In this document: one piece after another, positions 8,350 to 17,597 of the stretch
Layout of the letters: each line of letters starts with the position of its first letter
How positions within the stretch are numbered: position 1 is the first letter of the stretch
NCBI GenBank assembly: GCA_035606355.1
Contig: DATNFO010000005.1
Coordinates: 62,001-126,000 of the forward strand
From: Sulfopaludibacter sp035606355
GTDB lineage: Bacteria > Acidobacteriota > Terriglobia > Bryobacterales > Bryobacteraceae
Length of the DNA stretch: 64,000 nt
Direction of reading: 5' to 3'
Notes under the pieces: model-generated
Seen by the model: the letters and a program-made list of their open reading frames with translations, nothing else
What the model was told of the DNA's origin: nothing
The model's database searches: none
Translations under genes and position numbers: made by a program

Positions 8350-9360
8350 ATGGAAGAATCCTCGCCGCTGCGGGTGGTTTCGATCGGCGGAGGCACGGGC
8401 CTGTCCGCGTTGCTCTCCGGTCTGAAGTATTACGCGCATCCGGCCGACCCCGCAACCCCGGCAGTGGATATCACAGCGCTCGTGACCGTCACCGACGATG
8501 GCGGCAGCTCCGGCCGCCTACGCCGCGAATTCGACGTGCTGCCTCCGGGCGATATACGTAGTTGCATGGTGGCGCTGAGCGAGGATTCGGCCCTGCTGTC
8601 GCGGCTCTTCCAGCACCGGTTTCAGGCGGGCCGCGGGCTGAAGGGGCACAGCTTCGGCAATCTCTTCCTGATGGCGCTTTGTCAGATTATGGGAGATTTT
8701 CCCGACGCCATCAAAGCCTCCAGCGAAGTGCTGAAGATCGCCGGCCGCATCTACCCGGCCACTACCGAAAACGTCGCGCTGGAAGCGCAGCTCGCCAATG
8801 GGGCCCTGCTCGTGGGAGAGACGCGCATCAGCAGCAGCAAGCATCGCATTCAGCGGGTCCGGTTGATTCCGCGGCGCGCCAAGCCGCTGCCGGAGGCGCT
8901 TTCGGCCATCGCCGAGGCCGATGTGATTACGTTCGGGCCGGGGTCGCTCTTCACCAGCGTGATTCCGAACCTGCTGGTGCAGGGCGTGCCGGAAGCGATT
9001 CGCAAATCGCAGGCGGTGAAGGCGTATTTCGTCAATCTCATGTGGCAGCCGGGCGAGACTAACGAATTCAAGGCGAGCGACCACGTCCGCGCCATTCACA
9101 AGCATGCCGGCGGCAAACTGCTGGATTACGCGATTGTCAACGTGCGTCCCATGACGCTAGCGGTGAAGAAGCGCTACGCCAAAGAGGCCGCGCTTCCCGT
9201 GGAAAACGACATCGACACTCTATTCAGGATGGGGCTCAAGGTGATGGCGGGTAATCTGGTGCAGCACGGCGTTAAAATCCGCCACGATCCCGCTGCCACA
9301 TCCGCCGTGGTGGTACGGCTCGCCCAGGAAGGCCGGCGGCGGCGCGAGCAGCGGGCATAA
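8350..9360 (+). CDS. yvcK: YvcK/CofD-family gluconeogenesis factor
   Basis: A 336-residue protein from ATG 8350 (an in-frame GTG lies two codons upstream). It begins with a nucleotide-binding loop VVSIGGGTGLSALLSGLK and carries VTVTDDGGSSGRLRREF and PPGDIRSCM, the hallmark of the YvcK/UPF0052 branch rather than CofD (FO 2-phospho-L-lactate transferase). In Bacillus YvcK binds UDP-GlcNAc and is needed for cell-wall growth on gluconeogenic carbon. It fits that the next gene, 8 bases downstream, is glmU, which makes UDP-GlcNAc. The two genes are very likely one transcript. Confidence 0.9.
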   Translation: MEESSPLRVVSIGGGTGLSALLSGLKYYAHPADPATPAVDITALVTVTDDGGSSGRLRREFDVLPPGDIRSCMVALSEDSALLSRLFQHRFQAGRGLKGHSFGNLFLMALCQIMGDFPDAIKASSEVLKIAGRIYPATTENVALEAQLANGALLVGETRISSSKHRIQRVRLIPRRAKPLPEALSAIAEADVITFGPGSLFTSVIPNLLVQGVPEAIRKSQAVKAYFVNLMWQPGETNEFKASDHVRAIHKHAGGKLLDYAIVNVRPMTLAVKKRYAKEAALPVENDIDTLFRMGLKVMAGNLVQHGVKIRHDPAATSAVVVRLAQEGRRRREQRA

Positions 9361-9368
9361 TAGTGTGA

Positions 9369-10766
9369 ATGGATAATTCGGTAACGGTAGTCATTCTGGC
9401 CGCGGGCCTGGGCACCCGCATGAAATCGCGGAAAGCGAAGGTGTTGCACGAGGCCGGCGGAAAGCCGCTGGTGCAGCATGCGGTGGATACGGCTCTGCAA
9501 CTCGCTCCGGCGGAGCGCATTTTCGTTGTGGTGGGGCATCAGGCCGATGAGGTGCGCGCGGCCGTGACTACGCCGGGCGTCGGCTTTGTGGTGCAGCGGG
9601 AACAGAAGGGCACCGGGCACGCGTTGATGGCCGCCCGCGAGGCGGTGTCGGGTTTGCCGGGGTACCTGGTGATCGACTATGGCGATGGTCCGCTGCTGCG
9701 CGCCGCGACGCTCCGCAAACTGCTGGCGGCGACGCAAGAGAGCGCCGCGGATTGCGTACTGCTTTCGGCGATGATGACCGACCCGACCGGATACGGCCGC
9801 GTGATTCGCGATTCGCACGGGCGCGTTACCGAAATCGTGGAACAGAAGGCGGCCACCGCGGAGCAACTCGCGATCCGTGAAGCCAACATGGGCATCTATT
9901 GCTATCGCGCGGAAACGTTTTGGAAGCACCTCGACGAGATTCAGCCCAATCCCGCGGCCAAGGAGTATTACCTGACCGATATGGTGCAGATCCTGCACAG
10001 GGCGGGCTGCAGGGTGGACGCGATGGAGCTCGAGGATGCGCGCGAGGCTCTCGGCATCAACAATCGCGTGGAACTGGCGGAGGTGGATCGCTTGATGCGT
10101 GAGCGCAAGATCCGCGAGTTGATGCTAGGCGGCGTAACGGTGGAAAAACCGGAGACCGTGACCATCGATTGCGGCGTGAGCATCGGCATGGACACCATCG
10201 TGGGACCGTTCGCGCAGATTCTGGGCAACAGCACCATCGGCGACAACTGCCGCATCGGCGCATGTTCCATCGTGCGCGACTGCGCGCTGGGCGATGGCGT
10301 GGAGATTGCGGCGTTCACGCACGCCGAAGAGGCGCGCGTGGAAGCAGGCGCGCACATAGGCCCGTTTGCGCGGCTGCGAATGGGTGCGATCGTGGGGCCG
10401 GACGCGCACGTCGGAAATTTTGTGGAGTTGAAGAAGACGCGCATGGGCGCGGGCGCGAAGGCCAATCATCTGGCGTATCTCGGCGATTCGGAGATCGGCG
10501 AGAAAACCAATATCGGCGCCGGAACCATCACGTGCAATTACGACGGGGTTAAGAAGCATCCGACGAAGATCGGCAGGGGCGCGTTTGTCGGCAGTAACTC
10601 GACGCTGGTGGCACCGATCGAGATCGGCGACGGAAGTTACGTAGCCGCGGGGAGCGTCGTGACCGAACCCGTGCCTGCCGATGCTCTGGCGGTCGGGCGG
10701 AGCCGTCAGGTGTTGAAAGAAGACTGGGCCAGGAAGCGTCGGGAACTCGGATCGAAGAGGAGCTAA
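9369..10766 (+). CDS. glmU: Bifunctional UDP-GlcNAc pyrophosphorylase / glucosamine-1-phosphate acetyltransferase
   Basis: A 465-residue protein of the usual GlmU length. The uridyltransferase domain starts VVILAAGLGTRMKSRKAKVLH, with the GxGTRM loop and the following Lys, and contains QKGTGHAL. The C-terminal half is a left-handed beta-helix of hexapeptide repeats (IDCGVSIGMDTIVGPFAQI onwards) with GAGTITCNYDG near residue 385, the acetyltransferase site. It makes UDP-GlcNAc for peptidoglycan and lipopolysaccharide. A 39-base stretch near its 3' end (10688-10726) is repeated in the intergenic scar at 11943-11981. Confidence 0.97.
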   Translation: MDNSVTVVILAAGLGTRMKSRKAKVLHEAGGKPLVQHAVDTALQLAPAERIFVVVGHQADEVRAAVTTPGVGFVVQREQKGTGHALMAAREAVSGLPGYLVIDYGDGPLLRAATLRKLLAATQESAADCVLLSAMMTDPTGYGRVIRDSHGRVTEIVEQKAATAEQLAIREANMGIYCYRAETFWKHLDEIQPNPAAKEYYLTDMVQILHRAGCRVDAMELEDAREALGINNRVELAEVDRLMRERKIRELMLGGVTVEKPETVTIDCGVSIGMDTIVGPFAQILGNSTIGDNCRIGACSIVRDCALGDGVEIAAFTHAEEARVEAGAHIGPFARLRMGAIVGPDAHVGNFVELKKTRMGAGAKANHLAYLGDSEIGEKTNIGAGTITCNYDGVKKHPTKIGRGAFVGSNSTLVAPIEIGDGSYVAAGSVVTEPVPADALAVGRSRQVLKEDWARKRRELGSKRS

Positions 10767-10811
10767 CTCGCGGCGTAACGATTCCGCCTCGGGCTCGTCT
10801 GGAGGTGTGGT

Positions 10812-11918
10812 GTGCGTTTTTCCTTAACAGCGGCGGTGCTGGGCATCACGGCAGTTGTGCTGGCGGCCGCCGCTTTGCGTTCCTTCAACAATCCGATACC
10901 GCTCGAAACTGTGGCGGAGACGACCGCCAATGCTAGCCTCGGCGATCTCAACGGCGATGGGAAACTGGACCTGGTGCTCGCCAAAGGTCGTCACTGGCCG
11001 CTGGCCGATGTGGTGATGTTCGGTGACGGCAAAGGCCATTTCACGCCGGGTCCACCGCTGCCCAACCGTCCGGATCGCAGCTATTCGGCGCCGCTGGCGG
11101 ACCTGAACGGCGATGGCTCGCTTGATATGGTGATCAGCAATGACCGTCCCGATCCGAAAATCGTGCTGCTGAATGACGGGCATGGGCGCTTCACTCTCGC
11201 GGGCACCTTCGGCGACCCGAACTGGCCGACCCGCAATGTCGTGCTGACTGACGTGAACGGCGACCGTTTCCCCGATATCGCTGTAGCAAACCGTCCGGGA
11301 CCGAGCTACGTATGCAAAAACGACGGTAAGGCGCATTTCGCGTGCAGCGTGCTGGGGCCGGAAACCTCCGCGACGATTCTCGCCGGCGACATCAATGGTG
11401 ACGGAGCGATGGACCTGATTGTGGCTTGCCGCGACTCGTGCCAGAGCGTTGTGTACCTGAATGACGGAAAGGGCGGGTTTACCAGGAAAGTGCCTTTTGG
11501 TCCGGCGAAGGCATCCACGCGCGCGCTGGCCGTTGGCGATTTCGATGGCGATGGCCGGCTGGATATCGCCGCCTGCCATGAAGACGAAGGACTGTACATT
11601 TACTTCAACGCGGGGAACGGTAGTTTCGAGGCTCCTTACAAGGTGTCGGGGAAAGAAGCGCTGCCCTATTCGATGATCGCTGCCGACCTGAATCGCGACG
11701 GCAGGCCCGAACTGATCGTAGGCTACGTCAAGGCGCCGGGAGCGATCTATTTCAATGACGGCACGGGCCGGAAGTACAAGCGCGTGACGTTCGGCGACAG
11801 CAAAGGCGCGATTTACGGGATCGCCGCGGGCGACGTGGACGGCGATGGCTACCTCGATATCGTAGCTGCGCGAAGCGACGCTCGGAGTCTGCTGCTGTTG
11901 AGCCGCCCCGCGCGCTGA
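10812..11918 (+). CDS. Secreted FG-GAP/VCBS-repeat protein
   Basis: A 368-residue protein from GTG 10812, 5 bases after a GGAGG (10800-10804). After a signal or anchor segment (residues 4-20) it is built of at least five repeats of the type DLNGDGKLDLVLAKG, DLNGDGSLDMVISN, DVNGDRFPDIAVAN, DFDGDGRLDIAACH and DVDGDGYLDIVAAR. These Asp-rich loops bind calcium in integrin-like seven-bladed propellers. Such proteins are exported and often adhesive or structural; the ligand is unknown. A segment of its 5' part (10908-10945) recurs in the scar 60 bases downstream of its stop. Confidence 0.88.
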   Translation: MRFSLTAAVLGITAVVLAAAALRSFNNPIPLETVAETTANASLGDLNGDGKLDLVLAKGRHWPLADVVMFGDGKGHFTPGPPLPNRPDRSYSAPLADLNGDGSLDMVISNDRPDPKIVLLNDGHGRFTLAGTFGDPNWPTRNVVLTDVNGDRFPDIAVANRPGPSYVCKNDGKAHFACSVLGPETSATILAGDINGDGAMDLIVACRDSCQSVVYLNDGKGGFTRKVPFGPAKASTRALAVGDFDGDGRLDIAACHEDEGLYIYFNAGNGSFEAPYKVSGKEALPYSMIAADLNRDGRPELIVGYVKAPGAIYFNDGTGRKYKRVTFGDSKGAIYGIAAGDVDGDGYLDIVAARSDARSLLLLSRPAR

Positions 11919-12107
11919 GACTGGCAGCGTGAGTGCATCCGCGGCGGTCGGGCGGAGCCGGCAGGTGTTGAACGAAGACTGTGGCGGAGACGACCGCCAA
12001 TGCCAGCCTCGGCGAGAGCCTCCGCTGAACCACGCGCCATGCATAGGTTCGCAGCAGTTCACCTGTTCGTGAGAGATGATCAGCAGGTTAGGAACGTGTG
12101 CGGCTAA

Positions 12108-12214
12108 GTAGCGGCTACGCGAACGTGCCGACAGGAATCTTTCCTGTCGGGTCGCGCGGAGCGCGACTGGGCGTGCGCCGCACGCCTGCGACCGGTCAGG
12201 AGACCGGCCGCTAC
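12108..12214 (+). repeat. Modular palindromic repeat, copy 3a
   Basis: Opens GTAGCGGCTACGCG and closes GGAGACCGGCCGCTAC, so the ends are mutually inverted. Inside are a GACAGGAATCTTTCCTGTC hairpin, a GTCGCGCGGAGCGCGAC hairpin and a GGCGTGCGCCGCACGCC hairpin. Lies inside the insertion scar. Confidence 0.8.
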
Positions 12215-12238
12215 CGCCCAAAGTTCCGGTCGCGTGGA

Positions 12239-12283
12239 GTAGCGACCGGTCTCCAGACCGGTTGCAGGCGTGCGAAGCGCGCC
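12239..12283 (+). repeat. Modular palindromic repeat, copy 3b (partial)
   Basis: Opens GTAGCGACCGGTCTCC, continues with the GACCGGTTGCAGGC half and stops after a GCGTGCGAAGCGCGCC hairpin. The third module (GACAGGAA type) is missing. Confidence 0.8.
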
Positions 12284-12357
12284 AGTGGGGAACTCCTCCC
12301 GGCTGCCGGAGCCGGCCCGCGCTGAGACTGGCAGCGTGAGTGCATCCATCGCCGCGG

Positions 12358-13374
12358 ATGCGTGTCGCTGCCCTGTTCCTTCTCTCCTCCTGCGCCGCGG
12401 TCGCGCAGTTCCATAGCACTGTGCCGCTGGTAGTTGTGCCTACCACTGTGAAGGACCCGCGCGGCCAGTTTGTCGACGGGCTTCAGCCCAGCGACCTGAT
12501 CCTCACCGACAACAATGTGCCGCAGGCCATACAGATGGATTGGATGTTGTTCCCGATCTCCCTGGTGGTGGCAGTGCAGACCAGCGATAATTCCGGGGCC
12601 GTTTTGGATAAGCTCGGCGGCGCAGGAATCCTGTTCACCAACCTGCTGGCGGGCGACGCCGGCGATACCGCCGTGATCACGTTCAGCGATGAGGTGAAAC
12701 TGCATCAGGACTTCACTTCGGATTCCGGTGATGTGATGCACGCACTGCGCATGCTGCGGAAGGAAGGCGATAAGGCGCACGCTCTCGACGCGCTGAAGCA
12801 GGCGATGGAGATGCTGGCGAAGCGGCCTCCGGGTCGAAGGCGAATCGTTTTATTGATCGGCGAGAAACGCGATCGCGGCAGCCGCGCGAAATTGCCGGAG
12901 GTGATGGAGTTGGTGCAACGGCAAAACGCGCAGGTGTATTGGCTGACGTACTCGCCGTTTCTCGAGCCCTTCACCGCGAAACCGAGAACCGTAGAGGATG
13001 AAAAGCCCATCGACGAACGCATCAAGATGCCGAAGTGCGATTGGTGCGAGAGGCCCGACGATCGGGCAACGCCGGCGGATCTGGGACCGGGCGGACTGCT
13101 TTACGGGCTCGGAGAGTTGATCCATATGCGGCAACCGGACCTGGCGATGCTGTTTTCACAGACCACAGGCGGCCGGACCCTGGGATTCCTTAAGAAGAGC
13201 GCGCTGGAACAGACCATCGAGAGGATCGGCGAAGAGGTGCATCGCCAATATATTCTGAGTTTTGAGCCGAAGGGAGGAGAAGCGGGCAAGTACCACAAAA
13301 TTCAGGTGACGGTGAAAGGACACCCTGAGCTATCGGTGACCGCCCGGGAAGGATACTGGGCAGTCAATCAATGA
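12358..13374 (+). CDS. VWFA-related secreted protein (acidobacterial type)
   Basis: A 338-residue protein. ATG 12358 gives the signal peptide MRVAALFLLSSCAAVAQ; a GTG at 12340 would add six residues and lies inside the 30-base direct repeat, so the 5' region may have been remodelled. Residues 20-60 (VVVPTTVKDPRGQFVDGL, then SDLILTDNNVPQAI) match the N-terminal pattern of VWFA-related acidobacterial proteins (TIGR03436 type). A von Willebrand A-like Rossmann fold follows, with DTAVITFSDEVKL and RRRIVLLIGEKRD. The usual metal-site DxSxS reads TSDNSGA here, so metal binding may be altered. Exported; role unknown. Confidence 0.85.
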   Translation: MRVAALFLLSSCAAVAQFHSTVPLVVVPTTVKDPRGQFVDGLQPSDLILTDNNVPQAIQMDWMLFPISLVVAVQTSDNSGAVLDKLGGAGILFTNLLAGDAGDTAVITFSDEVKLHQDFTSDSGDVMHALRMLRKEGDKAHALDALKQAMEMLAKRPPGRRRIVLLIGEKRDRGSRAKLPEVMELVQRQNAQVYWLTYSPFLEPFTAKPRTVEDEKPIDERIKMPKCDWCERPDDRATPADLGPGGLLYGLGELIHMRQPDLAMLFSQTTGGRTLGFLKKSALEQTIERIGEEVHRQYILSFEPKGGEAGKYHKIQVTVKGHPELSVTAREGYWAVNQ

Positions 13375-13428
13375 CGCTGGATGAGGCCGCGGAGCCCGAG
13401 TGCATTGGCGGCCTCATCGCTTCGAGCT

Positions 13429-13731
13429 CTACCCGGCGGCGGTTGACGTCGCCTTCCGGCTCAAGAAGCACTCGCGGCAGTATACCGGGCGCCCCTGCGT
13501 CGGCTTGAACGGCACGGTAGTCTCCCGGCCGCACTGCGAGCATGTGGTCATGGTCTCGGTCTTCGCAAAGCCCGAACCCGAACTGCCCTGGCGCTTGTTC
13601 TTGCAGTTTTTGCAGCGCTTGGGCTCATTCTTGAAATTCTTATCGTGAAAGAAGTGTTGCTCTCCAGCGGTAAAGACGAAGTCTGCTCCGCAGTCAACAC
13701 ATTTAAGGACTCGATCCTGAAACTCCGGCAT
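13429..13731 (-). CDS. Double zinc-ribbon protein
   Basis: A 100-residue protein with two Cys4 knuckle pairs: C11/C14 with C40/C43, and C64/C67 with C85/C88. The second half, CGRETTVPFKPTQGRPVYC, matches a small zinc-ribbon family often described as CxxCx-zinc-binding proteins in acidobacteria and related phyla. It may bind nucleic acid or zinc, but this is not shown. It lies downstream of rpsU on the same strand and is separated from it by a strong hairpin. Confidence 0.8.
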   Translation of the reverse strand: MPEFQDRVLKCVDCGADFVFTAGEQHFFHDKNFKNEPKRCKNCKNKRQGSSGSGFAKTETMTTCSQCGRETTVPFKPTQGRPVYCRECFLSRKATSTAAG

Positions 13732-13777
13732 ATCAACTGTGCCCCGTATTCAACCTGAACTGTTGTCGGATGTGGAA

Positions 13778-13803
13778 GCGGGGCCTCGATACCGAGGCCC
13801 CGC
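13778..13803 (-). terminator. Hairpin downstream of rpsU
   Basis: An 11-bp perfect stem GCGGGGCCTCG / CGAGGCCCCGC with an ATAC loop, lying 8 bases after the rpsU stop. No run of T follows on the minus strand, so it is a strong hairpin rather than a textbook intrinsic terminator. It would separate rpsU from the zinc-ribbon gene. Confidence 0.65.
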
Positions 13804-13811
13804 CTCCGGGT

Positions 13812-14009
13812 TTATTCTACTTCCCGGCGATTCTTCTTCCGGTTCCGTTTGCGAGCTAGCGCCTGCTTAGCCCGGAGCTTCTCGCCCGGCTTCAAATAGA
13901 AGGAATGACGCTTCACTTCCTTGATGATGTCCTCTTGCTGGACTTTTCTCTTGAAGCGGCGAAGGGCGTTCTCTAACGTCTCGCCCTCTTGAAGCTTTAC
14001 TTCAGCCAA
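13812..14009 (-). CDS. rpsU: 30S ribosomal protein S21
   Basis: A 65-residue basic protein. The start is a TTG at 14009 preceded by GGGAGGTG about 10 bases upstream and gives the canonical S21 opening, AEVKLQEGETLENALRRFKR. The C-terminus is Arg/Lys-rich (KRNRKKNRREVE) and contacts 16S rRNA near the anti-Shine-Dalgarno region. The longer frame up to 14027 would translate across the ribosome-binding site and is unlikely. A good sigma-70-like promoter lies upstream. Confidence 0.95.
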   Translation of the reverse strand: MAEVKLQEGETLENALRRFKRKVQQEDIIKEVKRHSFYLKPGEKLRAKQALARKRNRKKNRREVE

Positions 14010-14128
14010 ACGAAATACACCTCCCAACTAGACCAAATTTCCGATACGCTTCGGGGATTTTCGATTGCCGGATCACCTGAAGGGAGGCCCGAGCCAAAAT
14101 TCCTATACGGCGCACAGAAGGTACTGAT

Positions 14129-14156
14129 ATCATAGGTGGTTGACAGATAAAGTCAA
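14129..14156 (-). promoter_or_regulatory. Predicted sigma-70 promoter for rpsU
   Basis: On the minus strand, TTGACT (14156-14151) and TATGAT (14134-14129) are 16 bases apart. Each differs from the consensus at one position. The start codon of rpsU lies about 120 bases downstream. Confidence 0.6.
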
Positions 14157-14233
14157 GTCACAATTTTCACGGCTAGTCCCCCGTATGCCGTCGCAGACTG
14201 CGCAACCACTTTCTTTTCAGGAAATTGTCTGAA

Positions 14234-15439
14234 ATGGAAAATGTTCTGGCTATCCTACTGGCAGGGGGCGCGGGTGAACGTTTGAACCCGCTCACGAAAG
14301 ACACTGCCAAGCCGGCCGTGCCTTTTGGGGGCGCTTACCGAATTATAGACTTCACCCTTTCCAACTGCATCAACTCCGACGTCCGTCGAATCCTAATCCT
14401 AACACAATACAAGGCTTTAGAGTTGATTCGCCACATCCGCGACGGCTGGAATATCCTCTCCGCGGAAGTCGGCGAATACATCGAAATCCTTCCGCCGATG
14501 AAGCGGGTCCATGAGGACTGGTACCAAGGTACGGCCGATGCTGTTTTCCAGAACTTTCAGAGCATCGAAGCCGAGGCCCCCGATTGCGTCCTGATCCTGA
14601 GTGGCGATCACATCTATAAGATGAATTACCACGACATGATCGACTGGCATCGGCGGCAGAATGCCGACGTGACGCTCGCCACGCTGCAGGTTCCTCCGGA
14701 GGAGGCCGGGCGTTTCGGAGTCCTGGAGATCGACGAGAACTATCGCGTGGTCGGCTTCGAGGAAAAGCCGCAGCACGGCAACCCCAAGCCGTCACGGTTC
14801 GATCCGAATATGGTGAGTGCTTCCATGGGGATATACGTATTCAACCCCAAAGTGCTGCTGCCGGCTCTGCACGCCGATGCCGACGACACCAGTTCGAGCC
14901 ATGATTTCGCCAAGGACATCATTCCGCGGCTGCTCGATTCGGCACGCGTGGTAGCCTACGATTTTCGCGATATCAACGATAAGCAGGTCCGCTACTGGCG
15001 CGACGTTGGCACCCTGGATGCCTACTATGAGGCAAACATGGATCTGGTGGACGTGGTGCCGCAGTTCAATCTGTACGATCAGCGGTGGCCCATACGCACG
15101 AAGGTGACGCAGCAGCCTCCGGCGAAGTTCGTTTTTGCGCAGGAAGGCAGGCGCATGGGGATCGCTGTGGATTCCATCGTGAGCGCGGGCGTGATTGTCT
15201 CGGGAGGGCGGGTGTTGCAAAGCGTGATTTCTCCGGCGGTGCGCGTGAACAGTTACTGCGAAGTGGAGTATTCCATTCTGATGCCGGCAGTGGAGATCGG
15301 CCGCTATAGCCGGATCCGGCGCGCCATCATCAACACCGGAGTCAAAATCCCGGAGAACAGCGTGATCGGCTTCGACCTGCAGGCCGACCGGGCCAAAGGG
15401 TATACCGTGACCGAGGGCGGAATTGTGGTAGTGGGCTGA
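14234..15439 (+). CDS. glgC: Glucose-1-phosphate adenylyltransferase (ADP-glucose synthase)
   Basis: A 401-residue protein from ATG 14234; AGGA at 14219-14222 is better placed for this ATG than for the in-frame TTG at 14225. The nucleotidyltransferase domain opens ILLAGGAGERLNPLTKDTAK and contains VPFGGAYRIIDFTLSN and YQGTADAV. The C-terminal part is a short left-handed beta-helix (RVNSYCEVEYSILMPAVEIG). It makes ADP-glucose, the committed donor for glycogen, and is usually allosterically controlled by glycolytic intermediates. It is followed on the same strand by eno and gpmA, a compact carbon-metabolism set. Confidence 0.96.
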   Translation: MENVLAILLAGGAGERLNPLTKDTAKPAVPFGGAYRIIDFTLSNCINSDVRRILILTQYKALELIRHIRDGWNILSAEVGEYIEILPPMKRVHEDWYQGTADAVFQNFQSIEAEAPDCVLILSGDHIYKMNYHDMIDWHRRQNADVTLATLQVPPEEAGRFGVLEIDENYRVVGFEEKPQHGNPKPSRFDPNMVSASMGIYVFNPKVLLPALHADADDTSSSHDFAKDIIPRLLDSARVVAYDFRDINDKQVRYWRDVGTLDAYYEANMDLVDVVPQFNLYDQRWPIRTKVTQQPPAKFVFAQEGRRMGIAVDSIVSAGVIVSGGRVLQSVISPAVRVNSYCEVEYSILMPAVEIGRYSRIRRAIINTGVKIPENSVIGFDLQADRAKGYTVTEGGIVVVG

Positions 15440-15445
15440 GATTTC

Positions 15446-15518
15446 GGACGCAGATGAACGCAGATGAACGCAGATGAAATTCAGTCTGATCCGCGTTTAT
15501 CAGTGTTTATCTGCGTCC
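15446..15518. repeat. Imperfect inverted repeat with tandem GCAGATGAAC units
   Basis: GGACGCAGAT at 15446-15455 pairs with ATCTGCGTCC at 15509-15518. Three tandem CGCAGATGAA units fill the left arm and a diverged ATCCGCG/TTTATC pattern fills the right. It lies between glgC and eno and could end glgC transcription. Similar ATCTGCGT-type repeats occur in many unrelated genomes. Confidence 0.6.
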
Positions 15519-15523
15519 CCTAA

Positions 15524-16831
<1,308 letters not shown>

Positions 16832-16838
16832 GGGAACC

Positions 16839-17585
16839 ATGAGGAAACTCGTACTGGTGCGCCACGGCGAAAGCGCGTGGAACAAAGAGAACCGCTTCAC
16901 CGGCTGGACCGATGTGGATCTCTCGGAAAGAGGAAAGTTTGAGGCGCGCGAGGCGGGCCAGGTGCTGAAGGAGGGCGGCTACACGTTCGACGTCGCTCAC
17001 ACTTCGGTGCTCAAGCGCGCCATCCGCACGCTCTGGACGGTGCTGGATGAAATGGACCTGATGTGGATTCCGGTCTACCGTTCGTGGCGGCTCAATGAGC
17101 GGCATTATGGCGCTCTGCAGGGTCTCAACAAAGCCGAAACGGCCGAGAAGTTCGGCGAGAAACAGGTGAAGATCTGGCGGCGGAGTTACGACATCCGCCC
17201 GCCGGAGCTGACGGCGGACGATCCGCGATTTCCGGGCCACGATGCGCGTTATGCCGCGCTCACCCCGGCGGAATTGCCGCTGACGGAGTGCTTGAAGGAT
17301 ACGGTCGCGCGGTTTCTGCCGCTGTGGCATGAGACCATCGCGCCGGAGATTCAGGCCGGCAAGAAGGTGCTGATCGCGGCGCACGGCAACAGCCTGCGCG
17401 CGCTGGTGAAGTATCTGGATAACGTCAGCGAAGAGGAGATCGTCGAGCTCAACATTCCGACGGGCATGCCGTTAGTGTATGAACTGGACGACAATCTGAA
17501 AGCGCTCAATCGGTATTATCTGGGCGACCCGGAGAAGGTGAAGGCGGCCATGGACGCAGTGGCCGCTCAGGGCAAGAAGAAGTAA
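16839..17585 (+). CDS. gpmA: 2,3-bisphosphoglycerate-dependent phosphoglycerate mutase
   Basis: A 248-residue protein from ATG 16839, which follows a GGGGA site; the longer frame starting at 16656 overlaps eno and is not real. The N-terminus [20 protein letters not shown] carries the phospho-His RHG motif. [20 protein letters not shown] is the dPGM signature and [15 protein letters not shown] holds the second catalytic His. Length and motifs match the cofactor-dependent GpmA type rather than GpmI. It probably forms one transcript with eno. Confidence 0.96.
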   Translation: MRKLVLVRHGESAWNKENRFTGWTDVDLSERGKFEAREAGQVLKEGGYTFDVAHTSVLKRAIRTLWTVLDEMDLMWIPVYRSWRLNERHYGALQGLNKAETAEKFGEKQVKIWRRSYDIRPPELTADDPRFPGHDARYAALTPAELPLTECLKDTVARFLPLWHETIAPEIQAGKKVLIAAHGNSLRALVKYLDNVSEEEIVELNIPTGMPLVYELDDNLKALNRYYLGDPEKVKAAMDAVAAQGKKK

Positions 17586-17597
17586 GCGGGGCGCCCG

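Larger units (their letters stand above)
11911..12347. other. Intergenic insertion scar with chimeric gene fragments and flanking 30-bp direct repeats
   Basis: A 30-base direct repeat occurs at 11911-11940 (end of the FG-GAP gene and beyond) and again at 12318-12347 (start region of the VWFA gene), both reading GCTGAGACTGGCAGCGTGAG. Between them, 11943-11981 matches the glmU 3' end (10688-10726) with 2 mismatches, and 11978-12015 matches the start of the FG-GAP gene (10908-10945) with 1 mismatch. The two pieces join at a shared ACTG. The remainder is unassigned sequence (12016-12107) and two palindromic repeat copies. No gene is seen in this roughly 420-base gap. Confidence 0.8.

Noticed and set aside
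12108..12283. Short repeats resembling a CRISPR array
   Set aside because: The copies differ in length and composition, each is an internal palindrome, spacing is irregular and no cas gene is present.
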